From a virus: DNA of 23,885 nucleotides. The DNA lies in the IMG/VR virus record IMGVR_UViG_3300044641_007819, positions 1 through 23,885 of that record; one strand, written 5' to 3'. Below, piece after piece: positions 1 through 8,300 of the stretch. The notes below the pieces were generated by a model. It saw only the letters and a program-made list of their open reading frames with translations. It was not told where the DNA came from and did not search any database. The translations under genes and the position numbers were made by a program. The first letter of the stretch is position 1. Each line of letters begins with the position of its first letter.

Positions 1-1
1 A

Positions 2-316
2 ATTCACGACGAATTCTTTGCTAATACGGCAGATATGCTTAAAGCTAGAAGCGCATTAAGACAAATTTACTCTGAAATGCTTAATAACAATGTTATTATA
101 ATGACATTAGATGAGATGAAAGCAAGAGGGCTTCCTAAAGAATTGTATGATAAGTATTTAAATGAAGCTATTGATATTGGATTAATCCCTATTGCTGGTA
201 GATCCAGGATTGGTGGCAAGGTTATAAAAGAAACTGACATTCTCAATAAAGATGATATACTCAAAGAAATTCCTAAGGGATTTTCTAATGATTATGGATG
301 GTATGGGGTAGGCTAA
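2..316 (+). CDS. C-terminal part of an unidentified phage protein (5' end outside the window)
   Basis: The frame is open from base 2 with no stop, so the gene probably begins upstream. An internal ATG at 35 has no ribosome binding site, and I do not take it as the start. The visible 104 residues are mostly helical and charged, then carry a short basic, glycine-containing stretch (GRSRIGGK) and end in an aromatic tail (YGWYGVG). It sits directly upstream of the scaffolding gene, where portal, protease or minor head proteins are usual, so a head role is likely from position only. I recognise no family motif. Confidence 0.6.
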   Translation: MHDEFFANTADMLKARSALRQIYSEMLNNNVIIMTLDEMKARGLPKELYDKYLNEAIDIGLIPIAGRSRIGGKVIKETDILNKDDILKEIPKGFSNDYGWYGVG

Positions 317-335
317 TCCCAACCCGTTAAATAAA

Positions 336-1013
336 ATGCCTGATACTGAAAATCAAGATATCGATCAGTCTGTTGAAGTTACAGATTCAAAAACGGAACC
401 TGTAAAAGAAACAAGTGATCAATCAAATGAAGATCCTGTTCAAAAGCTTGTTAAAGAAAAAGTAGCCGAAGCAATCAAGGATATCAAAAGTAAACTTGAT
501 AATGCTTATAGCGCAAGAGATGATGCTCTTCGTAAGGTTGCTGAAGCTGAACAAGCTAAGAAAGAGGCCGAAATTAAACGGCTTCAAGAAGAGGGTAAGC
601 ATAAAGAAGCTTTAGAGATTCAATTAGCAGAAGAAAGAGCCAAGAGAGAAACACTCGAAAAACGCACTATTGAACTTACGAGGGATTTAGAGCTTCGAAA
701 CACTCTTTCTAGTTACAACTTCAGAAATGATAATGCTACTGAAATGGCTTATCGTGAAATTGTAACACAACTTGTTCAAAACGAACAAGGTGTATGGGTT
801 CATAAATCTGGAATCCCTGTCAGGGATTTTGTAAAGCAATTTACAGAGAATGAAGAGAATTCATTCTTATTGAAACCTAAAGTTTCTAATGGTTCAGGCA
901 GCTCAAGTGTAAAGGCAGGCGATATTTCTAGTAGAGAACCTAAGTCTCTCTTTGGAATGTCCCAAGAAGATGTTTTAAAATTAGCTAGGGAAGGCAAACT
1001 TCCCCGAAAATAA
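336..1013 (+). CDS. Capsid scaffolding protein
   Basis: A 225-residue protein with the usual layout of a phage scaffold. Residues 1-35 are acidic and disordered. Residues about 40-125 form a long Lys/Glu/Ala-rich coiled coil. A linker rich in Ser and Gly follows, then a basic C-terminal helix (LKLAREGKLPRK), which in known scaffolds contacts the coat protein. It lies 10 bases upstream of the major capsid gene, the normal position. The role is to guide procapsid assembly and then leave or be degraded; no protease motif is visible in it. The ATG at 336 has no clear Shine-Dalgarno sequence, unlike most genes here. The call rests on architecture and context. Confidence 0.8.
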   Translation: MPDTENQDIDQSVEVTDSKTEPVKETSDQSNEDPVQKLVKEKVAEAIKDIKSKLDNAYSARDDALRKVAEAEQAKKEAEIKRLQEEGKHKEALEIQLAEERAKRETLEKRTIELTRDLELRNTLSSYNFRNDNATEMAYREIVTQLVQNEQGVWVHKSGIPVRDFVKQFTENEENSFLLKPKVSNGSGSSSVKAGDISSREPKSLFGMSQEDVLKLAREGKLPRK

Positions 1014-1023
1014 AGGAATTTAA

Positions 1024-2208
1024 ATGACTGTTAAGACAAACCTGGCTGGTGCCGATAACTTCGTTCTTCAAGACGCTATTAGCGCTTATTCTGACGAAGC
1101 CTACACCACCGCTCGTAAGCTCTCGGGCACTGGAATTGTTGGCTCTAATCCGCTTATCGACACTTCGACCGAGACCTTTGTTGGTCAAGTTCGTTGGTTT
1201 AAGCCGCTGAACCCTACTATCAACATTGCATCTTTAACTGATGCTGCTGATGGTACACCTACAACCTACAGCTCTGACTATGTGTCGTATATTAAGACCG
1301 TTCGTACGCATGGTGCTACTAAAGTTAACATGCAGCAAGTGGTTACACAGCAAGACGGTTTAGCTAAGATTGGTCGTGACTTTGGCGAAACGCGTGCTCA
1401 AGACGAGCACAACGCTATTCTGGCAATCCTTCGTGGTGTTGCTTTATCTGAAGCGTTGAACGGTGCTGCTACTGGCTCTGGTGCTACTGGTCTTGGTGGT
1501 CAAACGTTTGACAATGACCCGACCGATCGAAAGTATGGCTTCTATGTTGACTTGGGTGCATCTAAAGCAATTGTTGACGCTACTGCAAGTATTCAAGGTG
1601 CGGCTCGTGCTGAAGGGTTCTTAAAAGCTTTTGGTCAAGCTTATAAGGATTATGAGCCTGAGTATGCCTACCTTGTTTGCTCGCCTGAAGTTGTAGCGTC
1701 ACTGCGTTCAGCTAATCTGGTTGATCAGATGACGGTTAGTGAAGCTAATGTCACTTTTAGTACTATTTTTGGTGGCAAATTTAGACTGATTCAAACTCGT
1801 GCTTCGCAAGGCTTTAGTACCGCTGATTTGACAAAGATCAACACTGGTGCTGGTGTTGATATTGTTGGTGCTAAAACATCCTTTATCGTTCTTCCCGGCG
1901 CACTTGCCATGGAAGCGCTGATGGTTCCTGAGTCGGTTGAAATTGAGCGTAAGGCTGCTGCTTACAAAGGTGGTGGTACTACCTCCGTTTGGTATCGTTG
2001 GGGTTACGTGATGCATCCGGCTGGCTACAACTGGAACGGTCTTGACAGTGCCTTCCCGTCTGATGCTGACTACCTTGCCGTCAGAGCAGGTACAGCGAAT
2101 CCTACGACATTGACCGCAGCTACGATCGGTACTACTTCAACCGGTGTTTGGACGAGAAAAGCAACATCTGCTCTTAGCCTGGGCATTCTGCCAGTTTTCC
2201 ACTCGTAA
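1024..2208 (+). CDS. Major capsid protein
   Basis: This 394-residue protein follows the scaffold and precedes the head-tail adaptor, the standard place of an HK97-fold coat protein. Its length fits. A good site (AAAGGA) precedes the ATG. It starts with an extended polar N-arm, followed by mixed alpha/beta sequence containing LAKIGRDFGETRAQDEHNA, which looks like a spine-helix region, and ends with a Thr/Ala/Gly-rich tail. Codon use stands out: most Arg codons are CGT, while neighbouring genes use mainly AGA, and local GC is higher. This is what a very abundant protein tuned to host tRNAs would show. No long N-terminal delta domain is visible, which agrees with the separate scaffold. The exact capsid subfamily is not determined. 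Confidence 0.85.
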   Translation: MTVKTNLAGADNFVLQDAISAYSDEAYTTARKLSGTGIVGSNPLIDTSTETFVGQVRWFKPLNPTINIASLTDAADGTPTTYSSDYVSYIKTVRTHGATKVNMQQVVTQQDGLAKIGRDFGETRAQDEHNAILAILRGVALSEALNGAATGSGATGLGGQTFDNDPTDRKYGFYVDLGASKAIVDATASIQGAARAEGFLKAFGQAYKDYEPEYAYLVCSPEVVASLRSANLVDQMTVSEANVTFSTIFGGKFRLIQTRASQGFSTADLTKINTGAGVDIVGAKTSFIVLPGALAMEALMVPESVEIERKAAAYKGGGTTSVWYRWGYVMHPAGYNWNGLDSAFPSDADYLAVRAGTANPTTLTAATIGTTSTGVWTRKATSALSLGILPVFHS

Positions 2209-2224
2209 TTGATAAGGGACACTT

Positions 2225-2704
2225 ATGGCACTCGTCAAAGGTACAAGCTCTTATGCGACTGTTGCTGAAGCTGACGCATACTTTGAAGATCGTCTGGATG
2301 TGGCTGCATGGGTTAGTGCTTCCTCTACACAAAAGGCTCAGGCACTAATTACTGCTACCAAGTTTTTGGATGAATTCGAATGGACGGGTATTGCTGTAAG
2401 TGAATCCCAAGCTCTCGCTTTTCCAAGAATTGGTACGTATTTTGATCCTAGAATAGGCTATGAAATAGACTTAGACTCTACGACAACGCCTACAAGGATT
2501 GTTACGGCTACTTATGAACTTGCTTATCATTTAATTAATAATGATGGCTTGTTAGATGATACAGGTTCGGTTAAGAGTCTTAGTATTGGTAGCATAAATT
2601 TACAGGTAGTCTTACCAGCAAATAAAATTCCAGGAAATGTCAAAAGAATTATTAAACCTCTTTTGGTAAATTCTGGAACTAATCCTTGGTGGAGAGCTAA
2701 CTAA
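2225..2704 (+). CDS. Head-tail connector (adaptor), DnaT-like family
   Basis: A 159-residue protein resembling the DnaT_2 / putative DnaT-like ssDNA-binding family, which in siphophages is the adaptor ring bound under the portal. The N-terminal half holds the typical pattern: a Y-x-T-V-A-E-A-D-A-Y-F start (residues about 10-20), then AAW, a helix with ATKFLDE (about 45-51), and the QALAFPR stretch. A second helix (ATYELAYHLINN) follows. Despite the family name, its position right after the capsid gene argues for a structural role. The ribosome binding site is AAGGGA. Its stop overlaps the next start (TAATG), suggesting coupled translation. Confidence 0.75.
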   Translation: MALVKGTSSYATVAEADAYFEDRLDVAAWVSASSTQKAQALITATKFLDEFEWTGIAVSESQALAFPRIGTYFDPRIGYEIDLDSTTTPTRIVTATYELAYHLINNDGLLDDTGSVKSLSIGSINLQVVLPANKIPGNVKRIIKPLLVNSGTNPWWRAN

Positions 2705-3057
2705 TGTCCTATCAAGCTTTAATAGATAGTAATCTGGTTAGAGCTTTCAACTTGATAAAAGATTTAGCTGTAGATGTGGTACTAATTAAGAAACCAAATC
2801 CAGCATTTGATTTTGGAACTGGTACCGCATCTTTCAGCGCATCTCAAACTATTACTACAAAAGCTGTAGTGATAGACATTAAGAAGAAGGCTGAAGACAG
2901 AAACACAATTGAAAAACAATTGATGTTGAAAGCTAAGGATGTTGGTGATATTACTAGATATGCTACTGTACAAATAGATTCTCAAACGTGGACTGTTGGT
3001 GATATTCCTAAGAATGACGGTTTCATCTTCTTAGTAAATATCTATAGAGAGGCATAG
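2704..3057 (+). CDS. Putative head-closure (stopper) protein
   Basis: A 117-residue protein whose ATG overlaps the adaptor stop codon. The predicted mostly-beta core (VVLIKKPNP, TKAVVIDIKKK, RYATVQIDSQTWTVGDI, FIFLVNIYREA) and the small size fit stopper proteins, which sit between the adaptor and the tail terminator and close the channel after DNA packaging. The segment with an oxidised-residue-like surface test of the form 'IDSQTWTVGDI' is typical of beta-barrel neck proteins, though not diagnostic. Position between adaptor and terminator is the main evidence; no family-specific motif is claimed. Confidence 0.55.
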   Translation: MSYQALIDSNLVRAFNLIKDLAVDVVLIKKPNPAFDFGTGTASFSASQTITTKAVVIDIKKKAEDRNTIEKQLMLKAKDVGDITRYATVQIDSQTWTVGDIPKNDGFIFLVNIYREA

Positions 3058-3058
3058 C

Positions 3059-3469
3059 ATGGGTAAGTATATTGGCTTACAAGATGATGTCTTTTCTATT
3101 TTCAATAGTGCTACTTGGAAAGCAGAACAAATAAAGACATATCCGTCCAACTTTGTAGCAGTTGCGGCTGGGAATGAATTTATTAGAGTTTCGATTATTG
3201 CAAGCGGATCTGGTCTTAATTTAAAGTCAGTATCTGGTGTACTTATAATAGATATATTTACATCTGCAGGAAATGGGCCCAGGCAAGCGTTTCTTATTGC
3301 AGACAAGATAGATCAATACCTTGTTGGAAAGAGTGTTACAACCACATCAGGTTATAAAACACAATTCTCTAATAGCTCTTTAGATATTCGAGGGTTAGAT
3401 AGAGACAATCCTTCACTGTCTAGGTCTATTTACACAATTCCGTTCAATTACTTTGGAGTTAACACGTAA
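3059..3469 (+). CDS. Tail terminator protein (gpU / DUF4128-like)
   Basis: A 136-residue protein, one base after the preceding stop codon, whose own stop overlaps the major tail protein start (TAATG). It follows the pattern of lambda gpU and DUF4128 proteins: an N-terminal helix, then a strand with a proline near YPSNF, a central beta pair with a glycine turn (GVLIIDIFTSAGNGP), a long helix (RQAFLIADKIDQYLVG) and a beta C-terminus. In this family the protein forms a hexameric ring that stops tail-tube growth and joins tail to head. The order adaptor, stopper, terminator, tube supports the call. Confidence 0.65.
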   Translation: MGKYIGLQDDVFSIFNSATWKAEQIKTYPSNFVAVAAGNEFIRVSIIASGSGLNLKSVSGVLIIDIFTSAGNGPRQAFLIADKIDQYLVGKSVTTTSGYKTQFSNSSLDIRGLDRDNPSLSRSIYTIPFNYFGVNT

Positions 3470-4050
3470 TGGCCCACCTTACAACAATCGGTGCTGGTAT
3501 GTTTTCGGATTTGTCCGTTTGTACGGATATGACCGCTTCAACTGGCGCTAACGTAGTTGCTATAGCAACCCCTACAGAAGCAAACTTAAAAGCATGTTTT
3601 GCAGCTGGTAAATATACACGTATTAGAAATGTTCGTGAATTTCCTTCAGTTGGAACTCCTGCTAATATTGTTAACGTTCCCGCTTACGGTCAGAAGACTT
3701 CTAGCCAGGTTCAAGGACAGGCGGACTCTCCTACTCTTGAGATGACGCTTAACTATGTTGCAAACGACTGGAGTTCTACTAGCACATTAGGCTTAATGGT
3801 TGGTGATCAAGTTCAAAGAGTGTTTCGTTTTACAGTACTTAATGAGCTTCCTGGTGGCTTTGACTCATCAAATACTAACACCGCTAACTCAATTGCTGGC
3901 ATGACTGCTAACCCTGTTGAAAATACTAGTTACTACTTTATTGGTAAAGTTGAAGCCCTTTTGATTAATCCTCAATTAACCGATGCCAATACAGCTACTT
4001 TAACATTGTCGGTTCAATCTGACTTCTTCGGCGCGTACACGATTACCTGA
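3469..4050 (+). CDS. Major tail (tube) protein
   Basis: A 193-residue protein rich in Thr, Asn, Ala and small beta-forming residues, placed just upstream of the tail assembly chaperones, as major tail proteins nearly always are. The segment around residues 49-58 (YTRIRNVREF), a loop with AYGQKTSSQVQGQ, then LEMTLNYV and a later strand (VQRVFRFTVL) match the beta-sandwich tube fold. The C-terminus, with ATLTLSVQSDFFG, would be the final strand pair. It would polymerise around the tape measure protein. No Ig-like extra domain is visible at the C-terminus. Confidence 0.75.
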   Translation: MAHLTTIGAGMFSDLSVCTDMTASTGANVVAIATPTEANLKACFAAGKYTRIRNVREFPSVGTPANIVNVPAYGQKTSSQVQGQADSPTLEMTLNYVANDWSSTSTLGLMVGDQVQRVFRFTVLNELPGGFDSSNTNTANSIAGMTANPVENTSYYFIGKVEALLINPQLTDANTATLTLSVQSDFFGAYTIT

Positions 4051-4096
4051 TCCTAAATTGATAGGGGTAATCCTTAATGAAGGTTACTTAAATAGG

Positions 4097-4124
4097 TTGT
4101 CATAAAATACAACTGCCCTATTAT
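4097..4124 (+). promoter_or_regulatory. Possible sigma70-type promoter with overlapping hairpin after the tube gene
   Basis: TTGTCA (4097-4102), a 16-base spacer and TATTAT (4119-4124) each match the sigma70 consensus at 5 of 6 positions. The same stretch can pair as a hairpin: AATAGGTTGT (4091-4100) with ACAAC and CTATT downstream, interrupted by a bulge. A weaker stem (GTAA/CC with GGTTAC) lies just before it, near 4069-4089, and could slow polymerase after the tube gene. This 93-base gap is the largest in the head-tail block. Promoter and hairpin are sequence readings only. Confidence 0.35.
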
Positions 4125-4143
4125 TAATAAAGTTGATTATAAG

Positions 4144-4371
4144 ATGGATCAAAAACCATTTAGCATGGGCTACGTCTTAAGGACTACGGCAAAGCACATG
4201 CGAAAGAGTATTGATATAAGTATTAGAAAGACATTTGAGAGAATTTCTGAGTTTGCAGATGATCAGGAAAAGTCTCAAGAAATTTTTAAAACACTTGCAG
4301 TATTACATACAATGAGGAAGCAATTAGATGACTTCCAAGCTAGTAATTCCGAAGATTTTAAAGGACAATAA
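4144..4371 (+). CDS. Small helical protein of unknown function
   Basis: A 75-residue reading frame, mostly alpha-helical and charged, with no Cys, signal peptide or membrane helix. It fills the space between the tube gene and the chaperone gene and ends one base before the latter's ATG. No convincing Shine-Dalgarno sequence precedes the ATG at 4144; internal ATGs at 4165 and 4198 are alternatives and are no better. Position suggests a tail-assembly helper, but I recognise no family. It might be a fast-evolving chaperone accessory, or not translated at all. Confidence 0.5.
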   Translation: MDQKPFSMGYVLRTTAKHMRKSIDISIRKTFERISEFADDQEKSQEIFKTLAVLHTMRKQLDDFQASNSEDFKGQ

Positions 4372-4372
4372 A

Positions 4373-4681
4373 ATGGCTGAAGGTATTAAAGCCCTAGTTG
4401 GTAAAAAGATGACCAAAAACGTTAAGTTTATTGGTGAAGACATCAAAATTACTAAACTGAGTGTCGCTGAAGTAATGGAAATCCAAGATCGTGCTAAAGC
4501 AATCAATGATGATCCGGATTCTGGATTTGACTTGCTTAAACGAATTATTAAGATGTCTGCGGAAGGTGCAGATGACCTTCAAGAAGAAGACTTTCAAAAC
4601 TTTCCAATGGATGAGTTATCAAAGCTTTCTAATGAAATTATGAAGTTTTCTGGTATTGCAGGTAACGAAGCGGGAAAGTAA
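4373..4681 (+). CDS. Tail assembly chaperone, short form (lambda gpG-like)
   Basis: A 102-residue protein starting at the ATG at 4373, behind AAAGGA. An in-frame upstream start at 4328 inside the previous gene lacks support. The protein begins with a beta-rich part (KNVKFIGEDIKITKLSV) and continues with acidic helices (VMEIQDRAKAI, GFDLLKRIIKMSAEGADDLQEEDF), as in tail chaperones that bind the tape measure protein during tail assembly. Its last codons are GGA AAG TAA, and the sequence G-GGA-AAG is the slippery heptamer used in lambda G/GT. The next reading frame, in -1 phase, continues without a stop, so this is the unshifted product. Confidence 0.8.
   Translation: MAEGIKALVGKKMTKNVKFIGEDIKITKLSVAEVMEIQDRAKAINDDPDSGFDLLKRIIKMSAEGADDLQEEDFQNFPMDELSKLSNEIMKFSGIAGNEAGK
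4672..4678 (+). promoter_or_regulatory. Programmed -1 ribosomal frameshift site GGGAAAG
   Basis: The heptamer G GGA AAG is in the correct phase (X XXY YYZ) of the short chaperone frame, directly before its TAA at 4679-4681. Slipping one base back gives GGG AAA and continues as GTA ACG CTA in the frame that runs to 5010. Lambda uses the same heptamer between G and T. Lambda also lacks a strong downstream pseudoknot, and I see none here. Confidence 0.85.
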
Positions 4682-5010
4682 CGCTATCTGATGAACAAGT
4701 TGTTTTGTTTGAGCTAGCCTATAATCTAAAAATGCCGGTTTATAAACTAGTAGAAGAAATGCCTTATGATGAGTTTTTGATGTGGGTTTCTTACTTTGAA
4801 AGTAGACCGATTGAGTGGCGGTCAGATTTAAGAGCTGCTTACCTTATGAATACATTTGGTGAGAAAAGAAAACCACAGGATATCTTTCCTAGTCTTGCTG
4901 TAATTTCTAAAGGCAGTAAGAAAAATCCTTTAGCAAATTCTCAAATGTTGAGAAAAATGTTAATGGCGACTGGTGGTGATAAATTAGAAATTCTAAAGGA
5001 TATTAAATGA
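4678..5010 (+). CDS. Tail assembly chaperone extension (gpT-like part of the GT fusion)
   Basis: This frame has no good start of its own: the first candidate is a TTG at 4705 without a ribosome binding site. It is open back to the slippery site, so it is best read as the 110-residue extension of the short chaperone, giving a fusion of about 212 residues (base 4678 read twice). The sequence VTLSDEQVVLFELAYNL followed by MPYDEFLMWVSYF and W-R-S-D-L-R-A-A matches the T-domain style of many siphophages (helical, with P-x-x-E-F-x-x-W and D-x-R-A). In lambda, the T part contacts the tube protein while G binds the tape measure. Its stop overlaps the next start (ATGA). Confidence 0.8.
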   Translation, partial: VTLSDEQVVLFELAYNLKMPVYKLVEEMPYDEFLMWVSYFESRPIEWRSDLRAAYLMNTFGEKRKPQDIFPSLAVISKGSKKNPLANSQMLRKMLMATGGDKLEILKDIK

Positions 5011-5336
5011 AGTTTAATATATCTGTAAAAGGAATTGAAAGAGAATTTGCTAAGTTATTACAATCAAGAGATTTTGAATCTAAGAAACAGGCAAGGATAG
5101 AAGTATCTAACATGGTTTCTGAATTAAGACAACAGACACCCGTTGACACAGGGCTAGCAAGAGCATCTTGGAAATCATCAGAATCTGACAAATACTTTTT
5201 AGTTGAGAATACTACTGACTATATTCAATACTTGAATGAGGGTTCGTCTAAACAGGCACCAGCCAGGTTTATAGAATCTACTGCATTAAAGTATGGAAAT
5301 CCTATTGGGACTATAGTTGATATAAAAGGCGAATAA
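5007..5336 (+). CDS. HK97-gp10-like tail completion / neck protein
   Basis: A 109-residue protein with the signature of the HK97 gp10 family: T-P-V-D-T-G at residues 44-49, followed by A-R-A-S-W, then a strand VENTTDYIQYLNEGSS (about 66-81) and AP-x-R-F-I. An N-terminal amphipathic helix precedes this. Family members usually act in the neck (tail completion; the SPP1/HK97 type). Here the gene is not in its usual place between stopper and tube protein but after the chaperones and just before the tape measure. It starts inside the ATGA overlap with the chaperone extension, so it is probably translationally coupled. Confidence 0.7.
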   Translation: MKFNISVKGIEREFAKLLQSRDFESKKQARIEVSNMVSELRQQTPVDTGLARASWKSSESDKYFLVENTTDYIQYLNEGSSKQAPARFIESTALKYGNPIGTIVDIKGE

Positions 5337-5342
5337 GCCCAT

Positions 5343-5372
5343 ACCCAGGATTTTATACTAATCCTGGGTTTT
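5343..5372 (+). terminator. Rho-independent-type hairpin upstream of the tape measure gene
   Basis: ACCCAGGATT (5343-5352) and AATCCTGGGT (5360-5369) form a perfect 10-bp stem with a 7-base loop, followed by TTT. It lies seven bases after the previous stop codon and 18 bases before the tape measure start. It could end or reduce transcription from the head and tube genes, or stabilise the upstream mRNA 3' end. The U run is short, so termination may be partial. Confidence 0.7.
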
Positions 5373-5390
5373 AAATTGAAAAGGAACCGT

Positions 5391-8300
5391 ATGGCAATAG
5401 TATTAAAAACCATATCGGATTCTAAAGACGCTCAAGCAGACCTTGCTAAGCTAAAAGAATCCGTAGGTAATATAGAAAGCAGTGCAAAAAGAGTATCAGA
5501 AACTTTTTCTAATTTTACCAAAGTACTTGCAAGTAGTGCTGGACTGATTGCGGGCGTTGTTGGCCTTACAAGAATGTCTGATGCTGTTACAAATTTAGAA
5601 TCTAAACTAAAAGTAGCTACAGACTCTCAATTAGAATTTAATATTGCCTTAAGAGAAACAAGAGAAATTGCAATAAGTTCACGAACAGATTTAAATTCTA
5701 TTACTAATTTATATAGTAAATTAAATCGTTCTGCAAAAGGATTTGGAGCATCGCAGTCCGAGGTTTCTCTAGCTACCTCATTGATAAGTAAATCAATTGC
5801 AACATCTGGTGCAAGTCTTCAGGAGTCTAACGCTGCTGTTCAGCAATTAGGGCAAGCACTGGCATCGGGAAAACTTGCTGGTGATGAGTTACGCTCTATT
5901 TTAGAAAATGCACCACCATTAGCCGGTGCAATTGCAGACGGATTAGGCGTTTCAATTGGAAAACTAAGAGAACTCGGTGAACAAGGGGTTCTTAGTTCTG
6001 CGAAAGTATTTAAAGCAATTTTAAGTCAACAGAAACAAATAGAATCTAGCTTTGCAAAAGTTGATATAACATTTGGACAAGCTTTTCAGAACTTAAGAAC
6101 CTCATTATTTGTATTAGCATCTGAGAGTAAAAGAGCAGTATTAGGGGCTACTGGTGGGTTAGCTAATGCGATTAATAACGCTGCTAAAGGAATATTTGAT
6201 TTTGCCTCTACTTTAGGTTTGACGTTTGCTTTAGCAAAACTTAAATTGTTTTTATTTGTAGCAGATGTTGAAATAGGTTTTGCTGAAATTAAAAGGTACT
6301 TATTTAAAGTATCAGATGAAATTTATGTCTTTGCACAAAATCTTTATAATGATTGGCAGCCAATTATTCAAGCTCTAATAAATGATCTTTTATTGTGGTC
6401 AAAAATTGCCTTAGCAAGCTCTATTGCAGTTGGCAAATCCTTATATGACTCTTTTTCTAAAACAAATATTGGCAAGTACTTAATTGACAATATAGAGTAC
6501 GCTATAGGAAAAATAAGCGTACTAGTAAATTCTGCATTCTCTTATCTTAAAGAAAAACTTCCAAAAATAGATATACTAAAAATTTTTCCTGGTTTACAGA
6601 AATCTTTAGAAATAGTAAAAAACTGGGCAATAAAAGTAGAAGGCTGGTTTGCCTGGCTTTATAATAAAATCATTGGAAATTCGTGGATACCTGATTTAGT
6701 TATTAAAACAACCGAATGGCTGTCAGAGCTATTAGGCAAGCCTCTAACTAGTGTTATTTCTTTTGTAAATAAGTCAAACGATATATTCTCTAAATTTGGA
6801 GGAGGCCTTCTTAAAAATATAATTAGTATATCAAAAGCTGCAATACTTGCTGCAACAGCATCGGTTTTAGCAATCCAATTTATTGTAAAACCTTTGTTAA
6901 ATAAAACAGGGTTTGGTGAAAGCGATGGTTTCAAATTTACAACGCCATTAGAAAGAATTGTTGAAGCAACTAAGCCAATATTTAAAAAGTTAACTGACAG
7001 ATACGAAGATTTATTTATAAAATTAAAAGAGATATTTTCTAACTTTAAAAATATTTTTAATTTCGAAAACAAAGTCAGCGATCTTTTACCATCTAGTTTA
7101 AAGCTTGGTTTAATTGCAGCGCTTACTGGCGTGTTTGCATTTGCAATTGTGTCAGCTACACAAGCTGGTATAGTAAGAACTGCATTAACGACATTACTGT
7201 CTCTTGGAGCAGGTGTTGTTGCTTATAAAACTGTTCCAAAAGCAGACATCTATGAAGTCGGTTTTTCTATAGGCTTTGCATTTTTAAGTGTAATAGAGAG
7301 AGGTATTACCGGTATTTTTAGTGGAAGTGTCCTCAATGATCCAACAAAGCTTTTTGCTACTTTGCTTAAGTTGGGTTTATTGTTTGAACAAGGAAGAAAA
7401 GTAATTGGAAATGCTGCACTTCAAATTGCTTCAGCACCTACTAGAGCAGCGCAGTCCGCATCTTCTGCATTAGAAGGCGCACTTCTCAGAAGAGATATTA
7501 GAAAGACAGACACAGAACTCGCAAAATTACCTACTAATTTAAACTCTGTATTAAGAACCAATAAAAACGCTCTCAATGCCACTGTTGCAAGACTTTCAAC
7601 ATTAACAGACTCTAGTGGAAACGCAATTGGAAATGCCGGTGCCAGAGCTGCAATTGCTTCTGGTAATCTAAACACATTTGGAACAGCTGCATCAAGAGCT
7701 GAAATTGCAAGAGGTGCTGCACAACAAGAAGCAGTAAATGCAGCCAGGAGCAATTTAAGTCAAATAAATAATCTGAGAACAGAATTAACTGAGAGTAGAG
7801 CTAGGTCAGCTGAAAGAGAAGAGGGCATAAGAAAAAGACTTGAAGAGCAAAGAGCTCAATTAAGACAAGGGACAATAAATGCAGCTGCAGGAGCTGGTGG
7901 TATATTGGGTGGCGTTGCCGGATTCCAAATAGGTACTGAAGTTGCAAGAGGTATGACTGATAGCCCTGCATGGGTTAAGGTCGGTACTGCAGTAGCTATT
8001 TCTTTTGTTGGTCAAGCAATTGGTGCTGGAATTGGTGCATTAATTGCTCAAGGTATTTTGGCAGCTTTAGGAGCTGGAATTACATTTGTTGGAACTCTTT
8101 TAGCAAGCCCTATTGTACTCGCTGGCTTAGCGATCGCGGCAGCAATAGCAGCTGTAATGAATTGGGAAAGTCTTGTAAAAGTCTTTGACAAAGTAAAGAA
8201 AGAGCTGCCTGAGTTTATTAGTAAAAGCTTTAATACCTTTATCGATTTCTGGAATAAAAAGGCAGAGCCTGCCTTAAAAACATTCATTACCGATTTCGAA

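Noticed and set aside
319-332. 14-base exact repeat CCAACCCGTTAAAT at 319-332 and 19686-19699, with partial CCCGTTAA at 21378
   Set aside because: About one exact 14-base match pair is expected by chance in a 24-kb sequence, and no further conservation or common gene context supports a site.
4705-4707. Independent TTG start for the T-like frame
   Set aside because: No ribosome binding site, while the slippery heptamer and open -1 frame explain its expression.
5376-5390. Upstream TTG start for the tape measure gene
   Set aside because: It lies between the terminator and the ribosome binding site; ATG at 5391 has AAGGAA at correct distance.
6446-6457. CCTTATATGACT inside the tape measure gene as another copy of the repeat element
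   Set aside because: Only the short AT-rich centre matches and it lies deep inside a coding region.
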